A stretch of DNA of 64,000 nucleotides from Micromonospora sp. Llam0 (GTDB taxonomy: Bacteria > Actinomycetota > Actinomycetes > Mycobacteriales > Micromonosporaceae), in NCBI RefSeq assembly GCF_003751085.1, contig NZ_RJJY01000002.1, positions 992,001 to 1,056,000 on the forward strand. The letters are read 5' to 3'. The translations under genes and the position numbers were made by a program. This document shows positions 1 through 8,544 of this stretch, in pieces (within the stretch, counting starts at the first letter, position 1; each line of letters starts with the position of its first letter). Under the pieces are notes generated by a model. That model searched no databases and was not told where the DNA came from. It was given only the letters and a program-made list of their open reading frames with translations.

Positions 1-1311
1 GGTGACCTGCCGTTGCAGGGCGGCGTACAGGGTCCGGGGTGGCTGGCCAGCCGGCCGGCTGAGCCAGCGCAGCAGACGCAGGGCCATATGGGCGGTGGTC
101 CGCCTGCCCTGGTCGGCGGCCCGGTGTTCGCTGAGCCGTTTGAACGCGGCTTCGGCCCGGCCGAGCCCAGCCGTGGTGACGGTGCCGGCGGCGGGTGCGC
201 CGGGCGGCGGCAGAGCGGCGCGGACGGCTGCCGCGAAGGCACGCAGCCGCCAGGTGACGCCGGCGGGCAGCAGGCTGGACGCCGCCAGCTGGCTGGTCAG
301 CTCGATGTCGGCGGCGATGGCCTCGGCCCGGCGGACCAGCCGCAGCCCCTGCTGGCGGGCCAGCTCGTCGTCGGAGTCGAGGGCGCGGGCCACCCAGGCG
401 TCGGCGGCGTCGTGCAGCGCCGCGGCCTGCACGGGGGTCATCCGCAGGGTGCCGAAGCGTGGTTCGAGCCGGGTCCGGGCGACGGCGACCTCGACTCCGG
501 CCGGCCCGCTGGCCGCCGCGCCGGCTGGCCCGCCGGCTGTGCCGCCGGCCGGCGTGGGCCAGAGCACCTCGGCGAGCAGTCCGATGGGGATGACGTCGAC
601 GCCGTGGCCGGCGCGGACCGCCGCCATCACCGGCTCGGCGATCGGCCCGGCGACGTCACGGAGATAGGCGGTGATGCCGTCGGCGACGTCGGCGGCGACC
701 CTGTCGGTGAACCGCTGCTGCGCCTGCGCGTCGGTGGTCCACTGCAGCAGCCCGGAGGCGTCGAGCTGGTCACGTTCGATGCCGAGCAATTCGGCGGTGA
801 GGCAGCGCAGCGCGTGGTCGCGGGTGAGAATCGTGCCGGGCGGGGTGGGCCAGCCGTCGACGGGGGCGTGGTCGGCCAGCGCGGCGGGCAGCCAGCGGCG
901 GTCGGTCGGCAGGCTGGGGTCGAGTCGCACGCCGCCGAACATCTGCCGGACGAGTTCCCAGGCGTTGACGCTGCGGACGGACTGGCGGCTGAGGTGGGCG
1001 AGCAGCCCGTCGCCGAGGACGGCGTCGGGCAGGTCGGTGAGCAGCACCAGCTTCTCGTCGTCGGCTCGGTCGTGCAGGGCGGCGCGGGCGGCGAGCGGCG
1101 TCGGGCAGGCGACGACCTGCAGCCGGACGCGGCCGACGACGATCACCGCATCGCTGTCCCAGACCGGTGCGGCGCGCAGCGCGATGGCGTCGGTGCCGTC
1201 GTCCTCCTTCAGCCAGGCGTCGACTTTGCGGCGTACCGCGTCGGGCCGGACGATGTCCGGCTTGCCCGGCGGGGTCGGGCCTGCGGTTGATCGGGTGGGT
1301 GTTGCGGTCAC
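1..1311 (-). CDS. pglZ: PglZ, BREX type 2 alkaline-phosphatase-like protein (N-terminal 437 residues, cut by window edge)
   Basis: The frame is open without a stop from a GTG at 1311 to the left edge, so 437 codons of the N-terminus are visible. PglZ is the alkaline-phosphatase-superfamily protein found in all BREX/Pgl phage-resistance systems; the family is usually about 900 residues and its phosphatase core would lie outside the window. The GTG overlaps the TGA of pglY by four bases (GTGA), so the two genes are translationally coupled. The identification rests mainly on this position directly behind a PglY-type ATPase and on the general character of the N-terminus. No catalytic motif is visible in the part present. 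Confidence 0.75.
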   Translation of the reverse strand, partial: MTATPTRSTAGPTPPGKPDIVRPDAVRRKVDAWLKEDDGTDAIALRAAPVWDSDAVIVVGRVRLQVVACPTPLAARAALHDRADDEKLVLLTDLPDAVLGDGLLAHLSRQSVRSVNAWELVRQMFGGVRLDPSLPTDRRWLPAALADHAPVDGWPTPPGTILTRDHALRCLTAELLGIERDQLDASGLLQWTTDAQAQQRFTDRVAADVADGITAYLRDVAGPIAEPVMAAVRAGHGVDVIPIGLLAEVLWPTPAGGTAGGPAGAAASGPAGVEVAVARTRLEPRFGTLRMTPVQAAALHDAADAWVARALDSDDELARQQGLRLVRRAEAIAADIELTSQLAASSLLPAGVTWRLRAFAAAVRAALPPPGAPAAGTVTTAGLGRAEAAFKRLSEHRAADQGRRTTAHMALRLLRWLSRPAGQPPRTLYAALQRQVT

Positions 1312-4300
1312 TCGGTCTCCCAGGTGATCCGGACCCGTCTGCCCTGGGCGAGCTCGCCGCCGATCTCGTCGGTGAGTTCCTTGAGGCCGGCCTCGTCGAC
1401 GATGGTCCGCTGGCGCGGCGGCTTCGCACCGGGCACGGCAGGCGAGCCGCCGCCGGTGTGGTCGTAGCCCATGGCCCGCGTACCGCTGGGGTCGGCGACG
1501 GTGATCGTGGCATCCCCGTCGGGCAGCTGCGGGTTCGGCCTCGGATTCGGGTCCGGGTTCGGGTCCGGAGCCGGGTCCGGCGTCGAGGTGGGGCGGCGTT
1601 CGGCGAGCAGTGCGGCTGCCGCACCGAACACGGCGTGCAGCTCGCCGACCAGGTCGAGGGAGTGCTGGTGGTGGCCGGCGGCGGTGTGCAGCCGGTCGAC
1701 CAGGGCGCGGGCCCGCTGGTCGTCGGCGGCCATCGAGGTGATGGCGGTCAGCACCGCCCACTGGGTGTCCCGCAGGGCGCGGACCATCGTCGGCGCGCTG
1801 GCGATCGCCGTACCGGCGGTCGCGTCGTCGATGTCGCCGAGGTCGGCGCCGGCGAGTTGGGCGATCAGGACGACGTCGTCGCGTTCGTGGCGCAGGTCGG
1901 TGAGCAGCCGGGCGAGGCGGCGGGTGACGCCGATCCGACCGGTGTCGGCGGCGGGGTCGAGGCCGAGGGTGCCGGCGTGCGCGGTGAGCTGGTCGAGCAG
2001 GTCGCTGACGGCCGGTCCGCGTTCGGTGGCGGCTTTCCGGACCTGGGCCGCGGCCTTGGCGAGGTTTGCTGGGATGAGCCAGGCCGGCAGCACCTGACCG
2101 AACAGGTGCTGGGCGCGTTCGATCGCCCGGTGCCAGTCGGCGTCGCTCGGCATCGGCGGGAACTTCAGCTCGTGGGCGTCGGTGACGGCGTCGACCCGGT
2201 CGACGGTGACCTGGCCTTCGTTGAGGTACCAGGCGAGCTGGTGGTCGAGGGCGAAGACGCAGAGGATCAGGTTCTGCAGGCTCCGGTCGAAGCCTCGGGG
2301 CTCCGGCTGGTCGAGGTAGCCGCGCAGTCGGTGCACCGGGAAGCTGTCCCGGTGGCCGTCGACGGCGGCCCGCTGCAGCAGGTGCCGGGTCCAGTAGCTG
2401 GTGCTGGTGGTGAGCACGTACCGGTGGTCGGCCAGCTCGCCGAGTTGCAGGTTGTTGCAGATCCGCCGCAGGGTCCGCTGGTCGGTGGCCGGGACGGTGG
2501 CGCCCCGGGTGGGGTCGGCGACAGCCTGCCGGGCGTAGGTAAGGACCTTGGCCAGTTCGGCGCTGGTCGGCGGTTTCTCGTCCTCGGGCAGCGCCGGCCG
2601 GCCCGGGTAGGTCGCGGCCAGCAGTTGGCCGGTGAGGTTGTGGAACGCCTGGGCGAGGGTGCCGCCGCGCGGGTCGCCGAGTTCGCCGTCGACGGCGTCG
2701 TCGAGGGTGTGCAGCACCCCGACGCTGTCCTCGACGACGTCGCCGGGCTGCGCTACGGCGATGCCGTACGCCTGTTTGAGCGCGTTGACGACGGTGCCGC
2801 GCAGTTGGGTCTGCCGCTGCTGGAGGTAGGCGCGGCCCTGCTGGCGTTCGCTCACCGACCAGTCCCGGACGGCGTCGTTGTACCGTTCGCCGGTGCCGCC
2901 GAGCAGGTAGTTGATTTTCGACAGTTGGGCGAGGTGGCCCATCGTCTGGTCGCTGAGGTAGAGCGGCAGCCAGAAGACGCTGCGTTCGCCGCGCGGCAGG
3001 GCTTCGATCCGGGCCCGGTCGTCGCTGCGCGGGCGGCCCTGCGGGTCGAACGGGTAGTCGATGACGATCCGCCAGGCGTCGCCGGTGGGCAGCAGCGCGG
3101 CGACGGGCATGCTGTCGGCGTCGCGTACGTTGCCGAACTTGACCTGGACGGTGTGTCGCCGGCCGCGCCATTCGCGGGGGTGTTGCAGCTCGCCGAGTTG
3201 CCCGGTGGCGCCGGTCAGCCCGATCTCGGTGCTGACCAGCTCGCGCAACAGCTGCTGCAACGCGCCGCCGGTGGTCGCCTCCTCGGGCCGGACCCAGTCG
3301 AGGAGCTTGTCGTAGTCGACGGTGTGCAGCTCGATGGTGACGACCGGGTCGGCGCCGTCGGTGAGGTGCAGCTCGCCGGCTTCGTTGGCGACCTTGTTGA
3401 GCCGGTTGAGCACAATCTGGTGTTCGTAGCCGGGGATCGGCGAGGTGATGGTGCCGAAGTTGAGCGCGTGCAGTTTGCCGGCGGTCAGGTTGTGCAGGGC
3501 GGGCACCTCGGGCACCAGCGCCCCGAGCAGCACCGTCTTGATCAGCTTGTCGTCGAGCTCAAACTGGGTGTTGCCGGCGGCGTCGGCTTCGGTGATGCCG
3601 TTGAGGCGCAGCAGCAGCGGGCGCAGCTTCTTGCCGTACAGCTCGCGGGCGGCCTGGAAGCGCTGCTTGAGTTCGACCCGGTCGGGCAGTTCGCCGCGCA
3701 GCACCAGCGGCTCGAACAGCGCGGCCACCCCGATGAGGTCGTTGATCCGCAGGGTGTCGCGGCGTTCGACGAGCAGCTCGGTCATCACCTTGATCGCGGT
3801 CCGTTCCCGCTGCAACGCTTGCGAGAGAGCGACGAGGGTGGCGACCAGGGCCGGCGAAAACGGGTAGAGCTTACGGAAGGCGGTGGCGTCGGAGCCGATC
3901 CCGGCGTCGCCGTACTGCGCGCCGAGCAGCAGGATGTCCCAGACCTGCCGGTTGCCGCGGACGACGGCGAAGGCCCGGTCGATTTCGGCCTTCGCGTCGT
4001 CGCTGCGCGGCTTGAGCAGCCGTTTCTCGGTGATTTCCGGCAGGTTGGTGTCGGCGAGCGGGATCTCCCCGAGCCGGCCCTGGACGCTGCGTAGGACCAG
4101 CGCGAGGACTTCGCGTTCGGTGCCGCCGACCTGCGGGCCGAGGAACTCCTCCAGGTTGCGTTGCCGGGCGACGAATGAAATCAGCGGGATCGGCCGGTCG
4201 GCGTCGGCCGACTCGACCAGCTTGTTGAGCTTGGCACCTTCGGTGTTGACGAAGACGTGGTCGCTCATCTTGGTGGACAGCCACAGGATCATCTCGTCGA

Positions 4301-5141
4301 GGAAGAGGACGATCCCGTCATAGCCGAGGTTGCTGGCGTGCCGGGTGATGACGGCGAGTCCGGTGTCGAGGTCGAGGTATTCGCCGCTGCGTACCGCGTT
4401 GGTGAAGAACGCGGTGGTCAGGGCGGTGACGAGCCGGTCGCGGTCGGCGGTGCCCGGCGGCTCGGCGGCGGCCGCCGCGTACCGGTCTGCGGTCCAACCC
4501 TGTCGCTGGCTGTGCAGCACGGCCAGGCCGGGGGTTTCGTCGTCCGAGCTGACGGCGGAGGCGGATCCGGCGGCGCTGCCGGCGGCGTCGGACCCGGCGG
4601 CGACGCCGGGGTCGGCGTCACTGAGCGCGGCGAAGAACGCCTCGTCACCCATCCGGGCGCGCAGCCGGGCCGCGTCGGTCAGCAGCGCGTCGGACCGGTG
4701 TACGGCGGGCGTCGGCGCGTCGGGGTGCAGTGCGGTGATCTGGTTGAGGTAGCCCTCCAGCACGGCCTGCTCGACCGAGCGGGCGTCGAGCATGTGGAAG
4801 GTGAGGGTGAGCAGCCGCCGCCCGGTGAGCCACCTGTCGGCGACGGTCACCTGCTCGCCGAGGTTGCGCAGCGCGCGGGCGTCGGGGTTGCCGTGCAGGA
4901 TCTCCCGCAGTACGGCCATGAAGTGCGACTTGCCGGAGCCGAAGGAGCCGTGCAGGAAGGTTGCCTGGGACCGGCCGGTGGTGACGGCGTGCTGGACCTT
5001 GGCGAGTGCCTTGGTGAAGCTGTCCCGGAGCTGGTCGGTGACGACGTAGTTGGTCAGGTCGGCACCGGCGGCGGCGCGTACGACGAAGTCGGAGTCGCCC
5101 ACCGAGGTCGGGATGGTGATCAGATCCCGCAGCAGCGTCAT
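1308..5141 (-). CDS. pglY: PglY, BREX type 2 P-loop ATPase
   Basis: A 1277-residue protein, close to the usual length of PglY/BrxC-type ATPases. These are large P-loop proteins of the BREX/Pgl systems that block phage replication without abortive death. A Walker A motif GSFGSGKS lies at residues 65-72, followed by a downstream FLDEMILWL stretch that fits Walker B. The longest open frame runs up to 5339, but the ATG at 5141 is chosen because GGAGAGGAG lies just upstream and the family N-terminus (MTLLRDLI) starts here. pglZ follows with a 4-base overlap. PglW and PglX, the kinase and methyltransferase of the type 2 system, are not next to it on the right, where an unrelated operon runs the other way. 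They must be to the left or elsewhere if the system is complete. Confidence 0.88.
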   Translation of the reverse strand: MTLLRDLITIPTSVGDSDFVVRAAAGADLTNYVVTDQLRDSFTKALAKVQHAVTTGRSQATFLHGSFGSGKSHFMAVLREILHGNPDARALRNLGEQVTVADRWLTGRRLLTLTFHMLDARSVEQAVLEGYLNQITALHPDAPTPAVHRSDALLTDAARLRARMGDEAFFAALSDADPGVAAGSDAAGSAAGSASAVSSDDETPGLAVLHSQRQGWTADRYAAAAAEPPGTADRDRLVTALTTAFFTNAVRSGEYLDLDTGLAVITRHASNLGYDGIVLFLDEMILWLSTKMSDHVFVNTEGAKLNKLVESADADRPIPLISFVARQRNLEEFLGPQVGGTEREVLALVLRSVQGRLGEIPLADTNLPEITEKRLLKPRSDDAKAEIDRAFAVVRGNRQVWDILLLGAQYGDAGIGSDATAFRKLYPFSPALVATLVALSQALQRERTAIKVMTELLVERRDTLRINDLIGVAALFEPLVLRGELPDRVELKQRFQAARELYGKKLRPLLLRLNGITEADAAGNTQFELDDKLIKTVLLGALVPEVPALHNLTAGKLHALNFGTITSPIPGYEHQIVLNRLNKVANEAGELHLTDGADPVVTIELHTVDYDKLLDWVRPEEATTGGALQQLLRELVSTEIGLTGATGQLGELQHPREWRGRRHTVQVKFGNVRDADSMPVAALLPTGDAWRIVIDYPFDPQGRPRSDDRARIEALPRGERSVFWLPLYLSDQTMGHLAQLSKINYLLGGTGERYNDAVRDWSVSERQQGRAYLQQRQTQLRGTVVNALKQAYGIAVAQPGDVVEDSVGVLHTLDDAVDGELGDPRGGTLAQAFHNLTGQLLAATYPGRPALPEDEKPPTSAELAKVLTYARQAVADPTRGATVPATDQRTLRRICNNLQLGELADHRYVLTTSTSYWTRHLLQRAAVDGHRDSFPVHRLRGYLDQPEPRGFDRSLQNLILCVFALDHQLAWYLNEGQVTVDRVDAVTDAHELKFPPMPSDADWHRAIERAQHLFGQVLPAWLIPANLAKAAAQVRKAATERGPAVSDLLDQLTAHAGTLGLDPAADTGRIGVTRRLARLLTDLRHERDDVVLIAQLAGADLGDIDDATAGTAIASAPTMVRALRDTQWAVLTAITSMAADDQRARALVDRLHTAAGHHQHSLDLVGELHAVFGAAAALLAERRPTSTPDPAPDPNPDPNPRPNPQLPDGDATITVADPSGTRAMGYDHTGGGSPAVPGAKPPRQRTIVDEAGLKELTDEIGGELAQGRRVRITWETE

Positions 5142-5477
5142 TCCCGCTCCTCTCCACCTGGTTGAGCACGTGTGAACCTGGGATCGCCTCGGCCCGTCGA
5201 TCCTAGGCCCATGCCGCCCGTCTCCGAAGACGCTGCTGCGCCAGACACGAGCTGGACTGGACGCCGGCGTTGATCCGATCAACGCAGGATCGGATGACAT
5301 TGGCACGTCAGGTGATGATCGATGACAATCTTTGATCAATTTATTCGATCAAGTCCTAATCGTGTAACATCGATGCGTTAGGTAGGCCTGATTGACGGAT
5401 TCACGACACGCGGGTGACACAGCGCATTCGTGGCTGGAACATCGGAACCGGGGCCCGGCAGGAGGGCATGATCCGCA
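5142..5477. promoter_or_regulatory. Divergent intergenic region between pglY and queD with an inverted TTGATC repeat
   Basis: This 336-bp gap separates the leftward pgl genes from the rightward queD operon and must hold both promoters. Its centre (about 5320-5390) is markedly AT-rich for this genome. It carries a perfect inverted repeat TTGATC-N9-GATCAA at 5332-5352, whose left half is part of the palindrome TTGATCAA. A weak -10-like TAACAT lies at 5365-5370. The repeat could be an operator; no regulator gene is adjacent. Confidence 0.4.
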
Positions 5478-5861
5478 GTGGGATACAAGATCGGTAAAGT
5501 TTTCAGCTTCAGTGCCAGCCACCAGTTGCCCGATCTCCCGGCCGAGCACAAGTGCGCACGCCTGCACGGGCACAACTACCGGGTCGAGGTCACCTTCCGC
5601 GCAGATCAACTAGTCCCACCAGGGTTCGTGACCGATTTTGGGGATCTGGCACCATTCAAGGATCACCTGGACGACAAGATCGATCATCGCCATCTCAATG
5701 ACGTCATGGCACATCCGCCGACGAGCGAGAACCTGGCCACGCACCTCGCGATCTGGATCATTGATAACCTTGAGCCCGGTATCCACGGGACGTTGATCTC
5801 GGTACGGGTTCACGAAACGGACTCCACCTGGGCGGAGTACAGCCCGGACCGAACCAAGTGA
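5478..5861 (+). CDS. queD: 6-carboxy-5,6,7,8-tetrahydropterin synthase (QueD)
   Basis: A 127-residue protein of the PTPS/QueD family, which converts dihydroneopterin triphosphate to 6-carboxytetrahydropterin, the second step toward 7-deazaguanines. The zinc ligands His15, His30 and His32 (the LHGHNY motif) and the catalytic Cys26 are present, as are the DFGDL, HRHLND and PTSEN family motifs. The GTG start at 5478 is preceded by GGAGGG at 5461-5466. It is the first gene of a run of nine; queE follows with a GTGA overlap. No GTP cyclohydrolase gene is in the operon, so the substrate presumably comes from housekeeping folate synthesis. Confidence 0.93.
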   Translation: MGYKIGKVFSFSASHQLPDLPAEHKCARLHGHNYRVEVTFRADQLVPPGFVTDFGDLAPFKDHLDDKIDHRHLNDVMAHPPTSENLATHLAIWIIDNLEPGIHGTLISVRVHETDSTWAEYSPDRTK

Positions 5862-6574
5862 TCACCGTGAACCAGGCGACCCTCAACGAGGGAAATCTGC
5901 GGGTCTCCGAACTCTTCGGCCCCACCTTGCAAGGCGAGGGTCCCTCCGCCGGACAACGCGCGCTGTTTGTCCGCCTTGCTGGATGCAACCTCGACTGCGC
6001 CTGGTGCGACACCCCGTGGACCTGGGACTGGTCGCGTTTCGATCCAGCTGAAGAATCCCGCGAAATGGAACTCTCCACCCTTGTCGACTGGGTGTTGGGG
6101 CGGGAGGCCGACTTGATTGTGATCTCCGGCGGAGAGCCGATGATCCAACACCGGCGGTTGCTGCCGCTGGTGTCCGCGATCCGGTCCGCAGGACGGCGGG
6201 TGGAGATCGAGACCAACGCCACGGTCGCGCCCCACCACAGCCTTGTGGATCTGGCCACCTTCAATGCATCACCGAAGCTGGCTGGTTCCGGTGTGCCAGC
6301 CAGCCGTCGTATCCGGCCCGCCGCGCTCCGTGCCCTGCGAGCGTGCGGTAAAACCGTGTTCAAGTTCGTCGTAAGCGATCATGCTGATGTCGCTGAACTG
6401 GTCGACTTGCAGCACCGGTACCAGCTCGCGCCGGTGTGGGTCATGCCGCAGGGAGTCACCGAGGAGGCCGTGGTCTCGGGCATGCGTGCCCTCACCGGTC
6501 CCGCACTGGCACATGGCTGGCACCTCACACCGCGGCTCCACGTGCTGCTGTGGGGGAACGAACGTGGCCGCTGA
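5858..6574 (+). CDS. queE: 7-carboxy-7-deazaguanine synthase (QueE), radical SAM
   Basis: A 238-residue radical SAM enzyme that contracts 6-carboxytetrahydropterin to 7-carboxy-7-deazaguanine (CDG). The iron-sulfur cluster motif is Cys43-x3-Cys47-x2-Cys50 (CNLDCAWC). The family signature FGPTLQGEGP lies at about residues 20-30, and a GGEP motif follows at about residue 90. The start GTG overlaps the queD stop. With no queC in the operon, the pathway appears to stop at CDG rather than continue to preQ0, which argues against a role in queuosine. Confidence 0.93.
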   Translation: MITVNQATLNEGNLRVSELFGPTLQGEGPSAGQRALFVRLAGCNLDCAWCDTPWTWDWSRFDPAEESREMELSTLVDWVLGREADLIVISGGEPMIQHRRLLPLVSAIRSAGRRVEIETNATVAPHHSLVDLATFNASPKLAGSGVPASRRIRPAALRALRACGKTVFKFVVSDHADVAELVDLQHRYQLAPVWVMPQGVTEEAVVSGMRALTGPALAHGWHLTPRLHVLLWGNERGR

Positions 6575-7055
6575 GCCCCCGCCGATCGCCCTCAGCTGGC
6601 CCGAAATCGACACCATTGTCGGCCGGCTCGCGTCCGGCGCCCGAGCCGACGGAACGCCGGACGCGGTGGTCGGCGTACTACGGGGCGGACTCGTACCGGC
6701 GGTGATGGTCGCCCACGCGCTCGGTGTACGGACGGTACGGGCCATCGAGATCGTGCACACCCAGAGTGACGCCGTCGGTGCGAGCAAGACGGCGGAGCCG
6801 CAGGTGTCCAACCCGGCCAGCCTCGGTGACCTCGCCCAGCTGGACGTGTTGGTGATCGACGACATCGTGGGCACCGGTGCCACCATCGCGCGCACCGTCG
6901 ACCTCGTCCGGGCCGCCGGGGCGGTCCGGATCCGCACCGCCGCCTGCGTTGCCAACCGCGTCAACTGGCGTGGCCCGGGTCGTCCCGATCAGGCCGTGTC
7001 ACTGCTCGGGGACGAGGTATCGGGGTGGGTGATCTTCCCGTGGGAGACCCGATGA
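6564..7055 (+). CDS. Purine-type phosphoribosyltransferase
   Basis: A 163-residue type I phosphoribosyltransferase. The PRPP-binding loop reads VLVIDDIVGTGAT, a GVLRGGLVPA motif provides the N-terminal phosphate loop, and the C-terminal GWVIFPWE resembles the hypoxanthine/xanthine-guanine branch. The GTG start at 6564 overlaps the end of queE by 11 bases. By family it would join a purine-like base to ribose 5-phosphate. In this operon the likely base is CDG or a derivative, as for the phosphoribosyltransferases of deazapurine antibiotic clusters. That substrate is inferred from context only. Confidence 0.85.
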   Translation: MAAEPPPIALSWPEIDTIVGRLASGARADGTPDAVVGVLRGGLVPAVMVAHALGVRTVRAIEIVHTQSDAVGASKTAEPQVSNPASLGDLAQLDVLVIDDIVGTGATIARTVDLVRAAGAVRIRTAACVANRVNWRGPGRPDQAVSLLGDEVSGWVIFPWETR

Positions 7056-7861
7056 CGGCTCACCAGACCCGGCCGGGCACGCCGATGATCGGACCGTACT
7101 CGGTCAATCAAATGGACGACTTCCCCGCAGCGATCGCGGACGGCGAGGTTAAACCATCGGGCGTCATGAACCTGGCACAGCGGCTGTACATCGCGCAGCG
7201 GTGCCCCGAGCGCACCCGCGTCGTGGACGTGTGCTGCGGACGCGGTCTGCAACTGCCGACCTTCTACCGTTACTGCGACATCGATCGGTACGTCGGGCTC
7301 GACATCTCCCCCGACAACCTGACCGAGGCACGCGCAACCGTCGACCGGCTCGACGCCCGCTACGGCGGGCCGCGTTTCCCGATCGAGTTCGTCGAGTGCG
7401 ACGCAGCCGCGCCCTGGCCGGCGGCGGTCGGCTCGGGATTCGACGTGGCTGTCTACACGTCGGCGCTGGAGCACCTGCCTCGCACAGCGGCGGTGGCCAG
7501 CCTGCGCCACATCGCCGACGCACTGCGCCCCGGCGGGCTGCTCTACCTGTCCACCCCCAACACCCCTGGTGACCCGCCTCGACCGTTGCAGTACCGGGTC
7601 CACGTCTATGAGTGGAACATCGCGGAGCTTGAGCCGGTCCTGGCCGACTGCGGCCTGACCGTCGAGCATCGGGTAGGGCTGCTACCGCCACCAGCCGGGC
7701 AGGCCGCTGCGGCGCTGACAGCCCGGTTCGGTACTGGCGCGGCGGAGTGGTACGAACAGCTGCGCGTGACCGTGCCGCCCGCGCTGCTTGCGCCGATGGT
7801 CGCTGCGGCTCTCCCGGAGGCGGCGACAGAGGTGCTCTACGTGTGCCGGCGGGCGACGTGA
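7052..7861 (+). CDS. Class I SAM-dependent methyltransferase
   Basis: A 269-residue protein with a Rossmann methyltransferase core. Motif I is VVDVCCGRG at about residue 60, an acidic GLDIS strand end follows, and the post-core LRPGGLLYLSTPN stretch is typical. The ATG at 7052 overlaps the previous stop (ATGA). The acceptor cannot be read from sequence. A carboxyl or base methylation of the deazaguanine product, or a sugar O- or N-methylation after the aminotransferase, would both fit the operon. Confidence 0.85.
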   Translation: MTAHQTRPGTPMIGPYSVNQMDDFPAAIADGEVKPSGVMNLAQRLYIAQRCPERTRVVDVCCGRGLQLPTFYRYCDIDRYVGLDISPDNLTEARATVDRLDARYGGPRFPIEFVECDAAAPWPAAVGSGFDVAVYTSALEHLPRTAAVASLRHIADALRPGGLLYLSTPNTPGDPPRPLQYRVHVYEWNIAELEPVLADCGLTVEHRVGLLPPPAGQAAAALTARFGTGAAEWYEQLRVTVPPALLAPMVAAALPEAATEVLYVCRRAT

Positions 7862-8544
7862 ACCGCCCTGCCCACCGCTGGGTCAGCGTCGAGGGGATCA
7901 ACGGGGTCGGCAAGACGTACCTGAGCAGCCGGCTCGCCAACCGGCTCGGCGGCTCCTGCCGGATGCTCAGCGAACTGACCGACCAGGGAGCCGGGCAGGG
8001 GCCCGACCAGCTGGCCGGGCGGGTCGTCGCCGCCCTCACCGGCCCCGGAGGCACCTTCCTGCGCACCGGACATCCGTTGACTGAGACATTCGCCCTGTTG
8101 GCGCTAAAGGTGTACGAGTACGAACGACTGACCCGCACCGCCCCGCGTCCGCCCGCCGTGGTGCTGGAGGACCGTGGGCCGGACACGGTCGCGGTGTACC
8201 AGGCCGCCATCCTCGGCTCCGGCCAGCCACCCGACGTCGCCCAACAGGCCATGCGCCGGCTCGGTGAGACGGTCGAGTTGTGGCGGCCTCAGCCGACGCT
8301 GACCCTGCTGCTTGTCGACGACCTCGACCGCTGCATTGATCGGTTCGAGGCACGGCTCGGCGCGCCGCTGGCTCCGGCCGACCGGGATCTGCTCGCCCGG
8401 ATCGCGCGTCTGTACGACGGGCTCGCCGCCGCTCATCCGCACCGTATCCAGGTGGTGAACCTGACCGGCCGGACCGAAGAGGACGTCCTGGACGAGATGG
8501 ACGCCTGGTGTCGCCCGGTGTTGCGACAGGCCGATGCCGCATGA
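7858..8544 (+). CDS. dTMP-kinase-like P-loop nucleotide kinase, first copy
   Basis: A 228-residue P-loop kinase. The Walker A region is VEGINGVGKTYL near residues 10-20. A DRGPDTVAVYQ segment sits where thymidylate kinases carry their DR motif, and WRPQPTLTLLLVDD follows. The GTG start at 7858 overlaps the methyltransferase stop. A paralogue with the same GVGKTYL, AVYQ and WRPxPxLT motifs closes the operon (11272-11946). The family phosphorylates nucleoside monophosphates, and here the target may be an unusual nucleotide made by the preceding enzymes. Confidence 0.8.
   Translation: MNRPAHRWVSVEGINGVGKTYLSSRLANRLGGSCRMLSELTDQGAGQGPDQLAGRVVAALTGPGGTFLRTGHPLTETFALLALKVYEYERLTRTAPRPPAVVLEDRGPDTVAVYQAAILGSGQPPDVAQQAMRRLGETVELWRPQPTLTLLLVDDLDRCIDRFEARLGAPLAPADRDLLARIARLYDGLAAAHPHRIQVVNLTGRTEEDVLDEMDAWCRPVLRQADAA

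Noticed and set aside
13..5165. Long open frames on the plus strand opposite pglZ and pglY, including one of 975 residues
   Set aside because: They are Val/Gly/Arg-rich antisense shadows of high-GC genes; the minus-strand products carry the real motifs.
5478..6574. queD and queE as part of queuosine synthesis
   Set aside because: No queC, queF or tgt is present, and the operon goes on to phosphoribosyltransferase, kinases and aminotransferase genes.
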